64,000 nt of DNA from Chitinophaga fulva (GTDB lineage: Bacteria; Bacteroidota; Bacteroidia; Chitinophagales; Chitinophagaceae), in assembly GCF_012927205.1 (NCBI RefSeq), contig NZ_JABBGC010000002.1, positions 496,001 through 560,000 of the forward strand, in the 5' to 3' direction. Of the stretch, positions 9,672 to 18,246 are shown piece after piece (the stretch's first letter is position 1; every line of letters starts with the position of its first letter). Under the pieces are notes generated by a model. That model saw only the letters and a list, made by a program, of their open reading frames with translations. It was not told the origin of the DNA and did not search any database. Made by a program: the position numbers and the translations under genes.

Positions 9672-11477
9672 ATGAAGAAAATCAGCGTAGCAATACTGAT
9701 GATGTTATACTGTGTTCAGCTAAGCGCGCAGCACACTTTTCAGTTAGGCGATTCTACCTTTTTGCTGGATGGGAAACCATTTCAGATGATTTCCGGCGAA
9801 ATTCACTACCTGCGGGTGCCCCGCGAATCATGGCGCGACCGCATCAGGATGGCCAAAGCCATGGGCTTGAACACCATCGGCACGTATGTGTTCTGGAACA
9901 TGCATGAACCGGAGCAGGGACGTTATAATTTTTCCGGCAACAACGACGTTGCTGCTTTTGTGAAAATATGCCAGGAAGAAGGGATGTGGGTTATCTTACG
10001 CCCCAGTCCTTACGCCTGCGCTGAGTGGGAATTTGGAGGCTATCCATATTGGTTGCAGGAAATAAAAGGGCTGGAGGTGAGAAGTAAAGAACCGCAATAC
10101 CTGAAAGCCTATAATAACTATATGAAAGCGGTCGGTAAACAGCTGGCGCCTTTGCAGATCAACCATGGAGGCAATATCCTGATGGTGCAGATAGAAAATG
10201 AATATGGCTCTTATTCCAACGATAAATCTTACCTGGAGATCAACCGTAAGATGTTTACGGATGCTGGTTTTGACGGGTTGTTATATACCTGTGACCCTGC
10301 CGCTGATGTGGCCAAAGGGCACCTGCCAGGTTTGCTGCCGGCTGTAAACGGCGTGGATGATCCCGAAAAAGTAAAACGACTGGTAAAAGAAAACCATCAG
10401 GGTAAAGGTCCCTTCTATATTGCAGAATGGTACCCCGCCTGGTTTGACTCCTGGGGAGAAAAGCACCATACTGTTCCTTACGAAAATTTCCTTACCCGTT
10501 TGGACAGGGTACTGGCCGCCGGCATTTCCATCAATATGTACATGTTCCACGGGGGTACTACCCGCGGTTATATGAATGGTGCCAACTACAGCGATGATGC
10601 TCCTTATTCGCCACAGATCAGCAGCTACGACTACGACGCACCACTGGACGAAGCAGGAAATGCTACGCCCAAATTTATGGCATTCAGAAACGTAATCGCC
10701 AAACATCTGGCGCCGGGAGCGGCTTTGCCGGAAGTGCCGGCGAAAAAACCGGTGATCACCACGCCAGTAATTACTTTTGAGCGTAGCGGTGCCTTGTTCA
10801 GCCAGCTGCCAGCTGCGGTAAAAAGCGTACAGCCGTTAACGTTCGAAGACCTGAAGCAGGCCTACGGCTTCGTATTGTATCGTACTACCATCAAAGGCGG
10901 CAGTAGCGGTACTTTAAAGATTAAAGACCTCCGCGACTACGGCCTGGTTTTCGTAAACGGAAAAAGAGCGGCCATCCTCGACAGACGCCTGAAACAAGAC
11001 AGTGTCGATATCACGCTCCCTGCAGGCGTCGTAACATTGGATATCCTGGTCGAAAACCTGGGACGCATCAACTTTGGTCCCTATCTCCTGAAAAACAGGA
11101 AAGGAATAGACGGACAGGTATTGTTCAATGGTAATGTCATTCAGCAGTGGCAGCAGTTTAAGCTTCCGTTTGAACAGCAGCCGGTTATCAAAACCTCGGC
11201 AATAACAGCTGACGCTCCTGTATTAAAAGAGGGCAGTTTTACGTTGGGCAGCAAAGGAGATACTTACCTGGACATGAGCAAATGGGGCAAAGGCGTGGTA
11301 TGGATCAATGGTCATCATCTGGGCCGTTACTGGCAGGTAGGCCCACAGCAAACGCTCTATGTTCCTGCGGAATGGCTGAAAGCCGGTCAGAACAAAATCA
11401 CCGTGCTGGAGCTGGTTAAACCCGCTGAAACCCAGGTGCAGGGCATTGATCATCCCATACTGGACGTTTTGAAATAG
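9672..11477 (+). CDS. Beta-galactosidase, glycoside hydrolase family 35
   Basis: Removes terminal beta-linked galactose from oligosaccharides, probably in the periplasm or at the cell surface because a signal peptide (MKKISVAILMMLYCVQLSAQ) is present. The protein has 601 aa. The catalytic barrel begins with the typical GEIHYLRVPRESWRDRI; the acid/base is Glu177 in QIENEYGSY and the nucleophile Glu252 in IAEWYPAWFDSWG; MFHGGTTRGYMNGANY is also typical. C-terminal galactose-binding-like beta domains end in VWINGHHLGRYWQVGPQQTLYVP, another GH35 hallmark. As last gene of the PUL, next to GH30, it probably finishes degradation of the oligosaccharides. Confidence 0.94.
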   Translation: MKKISVAILMMLYCVQLSAQHTFQLGDSTFLLDGKPFQMISGEIHYLRVPRESWRDRIRMAKAMGLNTIGTYVFWNMHEPEQGRYNFSGNNDVAAFVKICQEEGMWVILRPSPYACAEWEFGGYPYWLQEIKGLEVRSKEPQYLKAYNNYMKAVGKQLAPLQINHGGNILMVQIENEYGSYSNDKSYLEINRKMFTDAGFDGLLYTCDPAADVAKGHLPGLLPAVNGVDDPEKVKRLVKENHQGKGPFYIAEWYPAWFDSWGEKHHTVPYENFLTRLDRVLAAGISINMYMFHGGTTRGYMNGANYSDDAPYSPQISSYDYDAPLDEAGNATPKFMAFRNVIAKHLAPGAALPEVPAKKPVITTPVITFERSGALFSQLPAAVKSVQPLTFEDLKQAYGFVLYRTTIKGGSSGTLKIKDLRDYGLVFVNGKRAAILDRRLKQDSVDITLPAGVVTLDILVENLGRINFGPYLLKNRKGIDGQVLFNGNVIQQWQQFKLPFEQQPVIKTSAITADAPVLKEGSFTLGSKGDTYLDMSKWGKGVVWINGHHLGRYWQVGPQQTLYVPAEWLKAGQNKITVLELVKPAETQVQGIDHPILDVLK

Positions 11478-11497
11478 TCCTGTTATCTATACAAAAT

Positions 11498-11538
11498 AAT
11501 AAAAAGGTCGCACCCAAATGAAGTGCGACCTTTTTATT
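11498..11538. terminator. Strong bidirectional intrinsic terminator
   Basis: A perfect 16-bp stem (11498-11513 with 11523-11538, core AAGGTCGCAC) and 9-nt loop, flanked by A-tract and T-tract so that it works on both strands. It lies between the convergent GH35 gene and the glycosyltransferase gene and ends the PUL. Confidence 0.92.
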
Positions 11539-11546
11539 GCCAGTTA

Positions 11547-12635
11547 TTAGTTATTGGAAATCAGGATCTCATCCAGTTCCTTGGTATAGCGCTCCATGCC
11601 AAATCTCGCTGCTATCTTTTCATGTAGCGCCTGTGGCGTGATAGTATGCTGAAAAGTCTGTAACAGACGCTCGAAATGTTGCAGAATAGCATCATCTGTA
11701 AAACTGATATTGTCAGGCAACAGGTGCACTCCGGGGAAGCCCTGATCATACAGTTCGCTGATGGCGCCGACTTTTGTGCCGATGACGGGAATGCCTGTCG
11801 ACAACGCTTCCAGCGTTACCAGCTCAAAGCCTTCAAACATCGAAGGCAGTATCAGCAGATCTCCTGCGGCATAGGCGCCGCTGGCAATATTGTCAATGTT
11901 CAGTCCCGTTTTAATCATCGTCTTGGAAAAGCCGGAAAAGCGTGCCGTTTCGGGTGTTTCATTGCAGGCGATCAACAAGCGCCAGCTGGAGGATTGTTCG
12001 ATGGTAGCAGCAAGCTGCTCCAGTACGGCTAATCCTTTATAAGATATCAGCCTGCCTACAAATAGTACCGTGCGTTGACGGCTATATTTTTTTTCAATAG
12101 GACGGAATTTGTCCGTATCCACACAATTATATAATATGTTGATCTTCTCTTCCGGTACCTCGTACCATCTGACGATATCCTGCTTTACCTTGGAAGAGAC
12201 TGCAATCACCTGCCTGGCCGACATACAATTCCGCTGCTGAAGCCTGGAAATACGGCTCAGGTGTTCTTCCTTGCGCCAGTAAGCCTTTTCCATCAGGTGG
12301 TAACAGCCGTGTATGAAATTAAAGTCTACAGGAAAAAATGGGGCTGACTCCCCCTGGGTGATCACAATATCATTCCGTCGTTTATGCAGCCAGAGATAGG
12401 CACTTGTATAACGTGCCATATATACCTCCTTGCGCTTTCTGAAATGATGGTGCCTGAACAGTAAATTAAACAGGCGCCCCAAAAGGGTGTGCTTTACAAG
12501 ATAGGTTTCGTCAATAAGCTTGGTCCTTATTCCTTTGTTAAGAAAATATTCATCGAGGTGATACACTATTCTTTCTACTCCACCAACCTGCGATTTCCCA
12601 CTAAAGGAAATAAGGAAAATTCTTCCGGGCTTCAT
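11547..12635 (-). CDS. Glycosyltransferase family 4 (GT-B fold)
   Basis: Cytoplasmic or membrane-associated sugar transferase, 362 aa. The N-terminal domain opens with a glycine-rich loop (SGKSQVGGVERIVYHL) typical of GT4 acceptor domains. The C-terminal donor domain has VLFVGRLISYKGL (about 190-202), and the E-x7-E motif is in PSMFEGFELVTLEALSTG (Glu268 and Glu276). There is no signal peptide. The gene stands alone between the PUL terminator and a 213-bp intergenic region, without other capsule or LPS genes, so donor and acceptor are unknown. The longer-named roles given to such proteins (LPS or exopolysaccharide synthesis) are only possibilities here. Confidence 0.88.
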   Translation of the reverse strand: MKPGRIFLISFSGKSQVGGVERIVYHLDEYFLNKGIRTKLIDETYLVKHTLLGRLFNLLFRHHHFRKRKEVYMARYTSAYLWLHKRRNDIVITQGESAPFFPVDFNFIHGCYHLMEKAYWRKEEHLSRISRLQQRNCMSARQVIAVSSKVKQDIVRWYEVPEEKINILYNCVDTDKFRPIEKKYSRQRTVLFVGRLISYKGLAVLEQLAATIEQSSSWRLLIACNETPETARFSGFSKTMIKTGLNIDNIASGAYAAGDLLILPSMFEGFELVTLEALSTGIPVIGTKVGAISELYDQGFPGVHLLPDNISFTDDAILQHFERLLQTFQHTITPQALHEKIAARFGMERYTKELDEILISNN

Positions 12636-12848
12636 AGTTTGTTATTTTTTTCTAAAGCATGGCTCACTTATCGCGTGAGTTTATTTGAGGGCGCAAAAAC
12701 CAATGTATAAACGTTGGAAGTAGAAGGTTTAGTATATCGATATTGGTATGTAACGCTACCGCATGCTAACTACCTAAAAAGGTAGGATGATCATATGATA
12801 AAGCAGTTGATTCATTATAGCATCAACCGCTTTCTTTTTAAGCTGCTG

Positions 12849-13547
12849 TTATGCCTTTAGTTTAATCCATACACCGCTGAAGTCATAGTTAACAACCAGT
12901 CCTCCGGGAAGCGTAAAACTGATTTGCGTCAACGGTAAAGGCCCGTTGTTGTTGAGCGTATAAGGGCCCACATATCCGTAGCCGGGATCATATAGTTCGG
13001 TATTATTCAGCGCGATCGTGTGATTCAGGTTTTCCACGACCAGCAGATGTGCTTCCTGCTGACCAGGCTTTTGTGTGTAATTAACCGGCCCGTTGACAAG
13101 CCCGTATGCAGGCTGTGTAGTGATCTGATCAATTTCTGTTTCCAGGAGGTCTGCGCCTGCGCCAACATTGGTGACTTGTATGTTTTGCAGCAGTCCCGCT
13201 GCTTGATTGTTATAATATACGATGATGTTGTTGGTTGTCAGTCCAAATTGTCTCGCTACATAAGCCAGCGCTGAAGGCGGATTGTAATCTCCTACCGGTT
13301 CATCGTATTGATAGGTTGCGGTAGGGGCTGGTGCCAGGAGATTGAGCAGCAGGTTGCCGGTTGTCTGGTAAATACGCTGTGCAAGCGCTGCCGGGCCTGG
13401 TGCTGTGTAACGTTGCGTCAGGTTACCGGTATTCAGAATATCGGGGACATTGGCGGCGCCAAGATGCACCAGGGCCGCGGCCAGTGAGAAAGCGCCACAA
13501 CTGTTGTCGGTCGTTTGCGTGACGCCATGATAAGCAGTAAATGCCAT
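12849..13547 (-). CDS. Predicted papain-like (C39-like) cysteine peptidase, uncharacterised
   Basis: 232 aa, no signal peptide. I do not recognise a named family, but the layout of a papain-like catalytic site is visible: Gln11 and Cys17 in QTTDNSCGAFSLAAAL (Cys at the start of a helix, after a possible oxyanion Gln), His167 in QEAHLLVVEN, and Asp187 in ELYDPGYG, in the Cys-His-Asp order of C39/papain enzymes. It starts 18 bp after the tail-collar gene ends and is the last gene of the minus-strand cluster. Possible roles are processing of a cluster product or an effector enzyme; both are inference. It could instead be an inactive peptidase-fold binding protein. Downstream (12636-12848) I see only small hairpins and no gene. 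Confidence 0.6.
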   Translation of the reverse strand: MAFTAYHGVTQTTDNSCGAFSLAAALVHLGAANVPDILNTGNLTQRYTAPGPAALAQRIYQTTGNLLLNLLAPAPTATYQYDEPVGDYNPPSALAYVARQFGLTTNNIIVYYNNQAAGLLQNIQVTNVGAGADLLETEIDQITTQPAYGLVNGPVNYTQKPGQQEAHLLVVENLNHTIALNNTELYDPGYGYVGPYTLNNNGPLPLTQISFTLPGGLVVNYDFSGVWIKLKA

Positions 13548-13565
13548 AAGATAAGGTTTTAGTTG

Positions 13566-14141
13566 TTAGATAAATTTGATGATATAGTAGACGTAGCTGT
13601 TTTTAGGTCTTGTTTCAGTGCTGGTCCGCACACTGCCCGGAAGACCTGTACCGTCAACTGGGTCGCTGGTAAAAGCCGAACCTGTCAGGACAGGTTTGTC
13701 TTGCTCATTTTTCCCTTGGGGCTTATTTACATCCCCGGTTTTCAGGTAGGCATGCTGGTGAATTTGCAAAGCGTCTTCCTGAACAGAGCCCACTTCGCTG
13801 CTGGTGCTGCCGTTGGCCAGCTTTCTGCTGCCGGCGTCCGGATCGCGCCCGCTGCCCATATCCGCCATGCGCAGGAAGTATCCGCGGTAATCCGGAATAC
13901 AGAATTCGTCGTTCTTCACTTCAGGAGTGTTGTATTGTTTGCCTAGTACAGCGTACAATACGGGATAATCATGTTGAGACAAGGTCCGTCCGTCACAAAG
14001 CATCCAGCCATAGGTGTTGATCATGCTTTCAAAATCGGCATATTGATCCGTTACTTTTCCGGCGAAAGCCATCACTGCTCCGGGTGGAATACTGGTGGGC
14101 ATCATCGACAGGTGACCGGGATGCAAAGGTGCTGGTATCAT
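13566..14141 (-). CDS. Phage tail collar domain protein
   Basis: 191 aa. The tail-collar fold (as in short tail fibres and microcystin-dependent proteins) shows in PPGAVMAFAG (19-28), GWMLCDGRTLS (45-55), the F-C-I-P-D-Y-R-G-Y-F-L-R block (80-91), and a later VQEDALQIHQHAY segment (120-132), which in tail fibres precedes the receptor-binding tip. The C-terminal part (135-191) is polar and Gly/Asn/Thr rich. No head, sheath, tube, terminase or integrase gene is nearby, so this is not evidence of a prophage. It lies 4 bp after the 912-aa gene and 18 bp before the peptidase-like gene, so translation is probably coupled. Role: probably a trimeric adhesin or fibre, by inference. Confidence 0.82.
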   Translation of the reverse strand: MIPAPLHPGHLSMMPTSIPPGAVMAFAGKVTDQYADFESMINTYGWMLCDGRTLSQHDYPVLYAVLGKQYNTPEVKNDEFCIPDYRGYFLRMADMGSGRDPDAGSRKLANGSTSSEVGSVQEDALQIHQHAYLKTGDVNKPQGKNEQDKPVLTGSAFTSDPVDGTGLPGSVRTSTETRPKNSYVYYIIKFI

Positions 14142-14145
14142 GATT

Positions 14146-16884
14146 TTATGTATTAGGTGATGAAGTGAATTCCGGGAGCTGACTGCTGTCCTGCACTACC
14201 TGCATGGCTGTAGGAAGAACGATTTCCCATATATGCTCTATTTTCGTATATGGGTTCCTGTTATATTCCGATTTCAGGTGGTCCGCTATCCGGATGTCTG
14301 GCTCGTTTACCGGCACAAAGGGGTAGGGCGCCGGCCATATCATCCCCGAAGAGAGATAATACAACAACTGGAAGTTGAAGGCTGGCCGAACGGGCAACAG
14401 TACCCGCGCCCATTGCGCCTGAAGGAAAGGCCTCAGTGAATCGTTGCGCCCCTGCAAGGCATAGCTGAAAATAGATGGACTGTCATCGAAGGACCAGGTC
14501 ATTTCATCCCATTCAAGGGCTTCCTGGAAGAACTGGTCATAACGGACTTCATTGACCGGCAAGCCGGCAGCTGTGGGGGCATCGGGAGCGTTGCCCACTT
14601 TGGTGTAAAACACCTGCATCAGTAAGGCTATACTACGGCGCTGAAGGGCCGACCGCTCTGTATTGCGCAGCAGCTCAGGGTTGTTTTGTTCATGCTCCCC
14701 GGCAAGCCTGCTGAGGGTGGTAATGTATAAGGACAAACGTTGTTGATAAGCTTCGCTGATCTGCCGGTAGACACCCGCTTTCCACTCATTCATTTTTTCC
14801 TCGCTCACGCGGCATTTGATCCTGACATTGATGATGAAATCATTGGGCTTGTAGGGTGGTGCGTCCGGCAGATTGGGCCCGATAGCGGACACGGGTAGCT
14901 GTCCGGTTTCTCCGTACATACTGAGTGGCCCGGATGCTGGTGCCGGCACCTCAAAAATGATGCTGCCAACGATGCCTTTGATCACCTGCACCGGGGCGCC
15001 ATCGGCGATGATGCCCGTCACGGATGCCTCCTCCGCCGTATAGTGCTCCGGTATGTTAGCGTACTTCTCTGTTTCCCCCGGACGCAGTACCGCTGCTGCA
15101 TAGGTGAACAGTTCAGGTGGTGGCTGTATAACATCCACCTGGTAATAACCCAGTAGCTGCGCATAGTTGCCTGCAGTGATATCAGTAAACACGCCGATGC
15201 CTTTTTCTGCCGGCGATAGCGGCATTTGCAGGTCTATCGCGTTAAGTGACCGTTGTGATTTTATATAGTCCTGTGAAGGCTGGTCAATACTGAGTTCCAG
15301 CAAAAAACGATGACCGTAATTTTCTACGGTAACGCGGTAAACTTTATTCAGCCAACGGTAGATGCCTCTGAAATGCCCGTTGCCCTGGCGGTTGTCAAAG
15401 AGGCTGCTGGTCACCGCTTCCTGTTCGCTGTATTGACTGAAGGACCTTATTCTGGAGATACGTTCGCTGACGCGGTTGACGGTACTGTTCAGTACCCGGC
15501 TCATAAACCCGCTGTCGGATTGTTTGCCGTCGCTGTCTGGTTTCAGGGATGATGACCAGCTGCCATTGAGTACTGCCTGTGTAGGCGGACCATAGGTGGT
15601 AGTGAAATTATCGTAGGAAGTGTTTTGGGTAAAACCGGCCAGTGTTTTCTTTGTTTCCAGCAGCAGATCGTTGCTGGTCTGCTGATAACTTCCGGTGTTG
15701 TTGTTATGCTGTGAGCTGCTTTCCTGCTGTGTTTCCTGGCTGCTCTGCAATTGACGCTGCACTGTTTTTTTCTGTTCTCCTTTCATCACATTCTGGATAC
15801 CGGATATTTCTCCGGGCTGGTAACGTAGCAACCGATAACGTGACATTTTCAGTTGCCCGATGGCAAAAGGCATGATCCGGCTGTTATCTTTCAGCAGCGG
15901 TATGGCTGTTGCATAAGATGGTAAAGGAAATATCAGTGATGGTAATATGATGGTGGCGTGCAGCAGGCTGCGGATCTCTTCCTGTGTGATTACCCGTGGC
16001 GGCTCCGTGCTGTACTGTGTTTGCAGCAGGTTGCACACCAACAGTATTTTGTTCAATGCGATGGCAAAGGATTCATTAAAGCCCGGTATGATGGCCAGGG
16101 CAAAGTAATTCTGCCACAACTGGTCAATGACAGGAAGCCAGGAGGTGATATCAACGCCCGCGCTTACGTCTTCGTCACTGCTGAGGTGCGTAGTGGCTAC
16201 CCATGCGTCATAAAGCGCAGGAAAGCTGTTGAAAGGGGGCGGTACCTGTTGCACACTACCATAGTACTGACCGGTAAATGGCACATCCTGTTGAAGAAAC
16301 TGAATGGCCAACTGCTCCATCGCCTGCCGGTTTTTTTGCGGCGCAATGGCCGCTAATTGGCTGTAAAGGGAATCTGTGCCGGTATGCGCCGGATCGTAGG
16401 TAAAGAAATGAAGCCAGCTGTCTGCCGGGGTGTCGTCAGGCCAGGGCTGTATATTGATATAAGGGAAAAGAGGAGCATCTACGGCTAGCTGCGGAGGGAA
16501 ATCGTCACTGCTGCCGTCGTTATCATCCGGACGTGGTGGTGGCGGTGGTGTCTCCCGGAATAAAGCGAGGGTACCATCGAAATGATGTTGTAGCGCCGGA
16601 TTCTCGTTGTGTCCATAGTAGAGGTTGCCGTTCAGTATGACTTCCTTTTCTTTGACTGTCAACGTCAGCTGACCTTTTATCCGGAACGCGTCGTATCCTG
16701 TGTATTGCGTTTCCCGCCGATGGTGGGCATCGATATACCCGGAGATGACCGGTACGGGCGCGTCTATAGGATAGTGGAACTCGTACTTTACTGCCGTGAT
16801 TGTTTTATGAAGATGTTCCTGGTCCGGAGCAAGCAGCTCAGATACCACCTTAAACGTGTTATTGATAATAGTTGTCTCAACCAT
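14146..16884 (-). CDS. Large uncharacterised protein of the tail-collar cluster
   Basis: 912 aa from the ATG at 16884 (an in-frame GTG at 16929 would add 15 residues and lies in a hairpin, so I prefer the ATG). No signal peptide or clear membrane segment. Visible parts are an N-terminal beta-rich region, a proline/acidic linker (about 112-130, PPPPPRPDDNDGSSDD), a large helical region, a conserved-looking motif YQPGEISGIQNVMKGEQ (about 355-372) followed by a Gln/Ser-rich stretch, an aromatic beta block (YRWLNKVYRVTVENYGH) and a C-terminal region rich in Trp, Pro and Tyr. I recall similar PGEI/NV/GE and VY..NYG motifs in large hypothetical proteins of diverse bacteria, but no function. Size and central position suggest the scaffold of the cluster. 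Confidence 0.75.
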   Translation of the reverse strand: MVETTIINNTFKVVSELLAPDQEHLHKTITAVKYEFHYPIDAPVPVISGYIDAHHRRETQYTGYDAFRIKGQLTLTVKEKEVILNGNLYYGHNENPALQHHFDGTLALFRETPPPPPRPDDNDGSSDDFPPQLAVDAPLFPYINIQPWPDDTPADSWLHFFTYDPAHTGTDSLYSQLAAIAPQKNRQAMEQLAIQFLQQDVPFTGQYYGSVQQVPPPFNSFPALYDAWVATTHLSSDEDVSAGVDITSWLPVIDQLWQNYFALAIIPGFNESFAIALNKILLVCNLLQTQYSTEPPRVITQEEIRSLLHATIILPSLIFPLPSYATAIPLLKDNSRIMPFAIGQLKMSRYRLLRYQPGEISGIQNVMKGEQKKTVQRQLQSSQETQQESSSQHNNNTGSYQQTSNDLLLETKKTLAGFTQNTSYDNFTTTYGPPTQAVLNGSWSSSLKPDSDGKQSDSGFMSRVLNSTVNRVSERISRIRSFSQYSEQEAVTSSLFDNRQGNGHFRGIYRWLNKVYRVTVENYGHRFLLELSIDQPSQDYIKSQRSLNAIDLQMPLSPAEKGIGVFTDITAGNYAQLLGYYQVDVIQPPPELFTYAAAVLRPGETEKYANIPEHYTAEEASVTGIIADGAPVQVIKGIVGSIIFEVPAPASGPLSMYGETGQLPVSAIGPNLPDAPPYKPNDFIINVRIKCRVSEEKMNEWKAGVYRQISEAYQQRLSLYITTLSRLAGEHEQNNPELLRNTERSALQRRSIALLMQVFYTKVGNAPDAPTAAGLPVNEVRYDQFFQEALEWDEMTWSFDDSPSIFSYALQGRNDSLRPFLQAQWARVLLPVRPAFNFQLLYYLSSGMIWPAPYPFVPVNEPDIRIADHLKSEYNRNPYTKIEHIWEIVLPTAMQVVQDSSQLPEFTSSPNT

Positions 16885-16918
16885 CGCTGACAGTTTAAAA
16901 GATGAAAGGAAAGCCCCA

Positions 16919-16960
16919 CCCCATTTCACTCGGCCGTTGGCGTTGGAAGCGGGAATGGGG
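16919..16960 (-). promoter_or_regulatory. Attenuator-like hairpin between the 206-aa and 912-aa genes
   Basis: On the minus strand the stop of the 206-aa gene is followed by CCCCATT (16960-16954) pairing with AATGGGG (16925-16919), then a GC-rich extension and a T/C-rich stretch before the ATG at 16884. It looks like a partial terminator, which would make the first gene the most abundant product. Confidence 0.4.
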
Positions 16961-16968
16961 CCTAACGG

Positions 16969-17589
16969 TTATGCATAGAGGATATTCTGCAGGGTAAACT
17001 CGAAAGGAGTGGAGCTGGCGCCCGGGCCGCCGCCTGTCATGACGATATCGGCGCTGGCAATACCGAACAGTGACAGCTCTGTGTTGATCTGCTGAAGGAT
17101 AGCGCTGTTGATCAGCTGACCTTCTTCCACCTGGGAAACCACGCCTATCCAGATAGTGGGCCTGAACTGGAAAGTGGCTTTCTGGCCTGGTGCAATAGCG
17201 GTTTTAGTGGCCAGCAGCTTACCGTCACGGTATACGTTGGCGTTAACGGCTCCCTGGTCCAGTGCATTCAGCACTTCCACTTCGTTCTGGCTGGTGGCCT
17301 GACCGGTGTATTTCAGGATATCGCCGGAAGGGTCGCGCACTACCTGGAACTGCTGACCGTTTTCTGCTGGTTTCAGCGGGCTGTAGTTGCCCCAGCTGTC
17401 GCTTGCCGCAACTGCCATTCCCATCGGATAAGCGAAGGGGTGGCTCCAACCTTGTCCCAGGTTTTTAACTACCTGCCAGGCTACGGCCAGCTCATTAAAA
17501 GAAGTGGCTTCATTCCGTTGGAAAATAACGATGCTGGAATTGTTGCGGTCATTGGACCGGTTGATAAGATTTAATTTAATGTCTGCCAT
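16969..17589 (-). CDS. Uncharacterised protein, first gene of the tail-collar cluster
   Basis: 206 aa, no signal peptide and no membrane segment. It is beta-rich, with a distinctive N-terminal part (NNSSIVIFQRNEATSFNELA), a central DSWGNYSPLKPAENGQQF segment, and a C-terminal half that is Gly/Thr/Ile rich (PTIWIGVVSQVEEGQLINSA, then SLFGIASADIVMTGGGPG). I recall very similar C-terminal segments in hypothetical proteins of other phyla, so it appears to be a conserved family, but I know no function. It is the promoter-proximal gene of the minus-strand cluster and is followed by an attenuator-like hairpin, which fits an abundant or structural product. It is divergent from the 140-aa/kinase operon. 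Confidence 0.78.
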   Translation of the reverse strand: MADIKLNLINRSNDRNNSSIVIFQRNEATSFNELAVAWQVVKNLGQGWSHPFAYPMGMAVAASDSWGNYSPLKPAENGQQFQVVRDPSGDILKYTGQATSQNEVEVLNALDQGAVNANVYRDGKLLATKTAIAPGQKATFQFRPTIWIGVVSQVEEGQLINSAILQQINTELSLFGIASADIVMTGGGPGASSTPFEFTLQNILYA

Positions 17590-17632
17590 AAAAAGCGTTT
17601 AAAGGATAAAGTGAATGTTGTTACCTGAAGTG

Positions 17633-17646
17633 CATCACCGGTGATG
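17633..17646. promoter_or_regulatory. Perfect palindrome CATCACCGGTGATG in the divergent intergenic region
   Basis: A 14-bp perfect palindrome 44 bp upstream of the 206-aa gene, in the 226-bp region between the two divergent transcription units. It is a good candidate operator for a dimeric regulator such as the LytTR protein encoded at 20067-20819, although LytTR sites are usually direct repeats. Confidence 0.45.
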
Positions 17647-17767
17647 AACTGAAGTAAAGGTAGCGTGGGTACAGCCTGGGTTTGGAGCAGATGGCATAAG
17701 CGCAGTATCGAAAGGAATAAGTGGTGGGATTTACGGTATGAGCGAAAAAATGAATGGAGATTAATCT

Positions 17768-17775
17768 TATATTTG
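17768..17775 (+). promoter_or_regulatory. Bacteroidota -7 box TATATTTG
   Basis: Matches the TAnnTTTG -7 element of the primary sigma factor in Bacteroidota and lies 40 bp before the 140-aa gene. No clear TTG is found at the right -33 distance, so the promoter may need an activator. Confidence 0.45.
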
Positions 17776-17815
17776 TTATAACTCAATTACCATCATCTTT
17801 TTCAAACTATCCTCT

Positions 17816-18238
17816 ATGAGCCAAAATGCTCTTCTCTCGTCCGTTCGCATAAAAAATCTGGAAAAAAAAATCTTCGGGTCCGGTCTGGCTGCCAGGCTGT
17901 CTACCGAACCGCTGGTGGCAGTATACCCCGATGCGGAGTATCCTAACATGTATCACCTTGTGATGAGCTTATACGTTCCGGATGGCCAGGAGCCTATCAT
18001 TAACGATGACTTCAATCATATAATAGAAGAGAATACAGAAGCCGGGGTATTGCTGGTACGACAGATTATCGTCGATTACCAAAAGCGTGAATCGGCAAAT
18101 AGCACCTGGTCATTATGGAAAGTATTGATTGATTATGCTATAGATGGGCCGCAGGCACAGGCTATCCGCGTGATGTACCGGGTGGGAGATCCGGAAACTT
18201 CCAGGGGGACGGTAACGACTGTTAAAAGGCCCGCATAA
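17816..18238 (+). CDS. Uncharacterised 140-aa protein upstream of sensor kinase
   Basis: 140 aa, soluble, no signal peptide. I do not recognise a family. The middle (YPNMYHLVMSLYVPDGQEPI) and the end (WKVLIDYAIDGPQAQAIRVMYRVGDPETSRG) read like alternating beta strands and a helix. It starts the plus-strand operon: the histidine kinase gene follows after 8 bp, and the kinase and regulator genes overlap. It is divergent from the tail-collar cluster. Position suggests a link between the signalling pair and the cluster, for instance a small accessory protein, but nothing in the sequence proves this. Confidence 0.72.
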   Translation: MSQNALLSSVRIKNLEKKIFGSGLAARLSTEPLVAVYPDAEYPNMYHLVMSLYVPDGQEPIINDDFNHIIEENTEAGVLLVRQIIVDYQKRESANSTWSLWKVLIDYAIDGPQAQAIRVMYRVGDPETSRGTVTTVKRPA

Positions 18239-18246
18239 GTGGTTAC

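Noticed and set aside
12800..12833. Hairpin as terminator of the minus-strand cluster
   Set aside because: The stem (AAAGCAGTTGAT with ATCAACCGCTTT) has its T-tract on the plus strand, the wrong direction for the cluster genes.
13566..14141. Tail collar domain as a sign of a prophage
   Set aside because: No capsid, terminase, tape measure, sheath, lysis or integrase gene within the window, and no att-like repeats.
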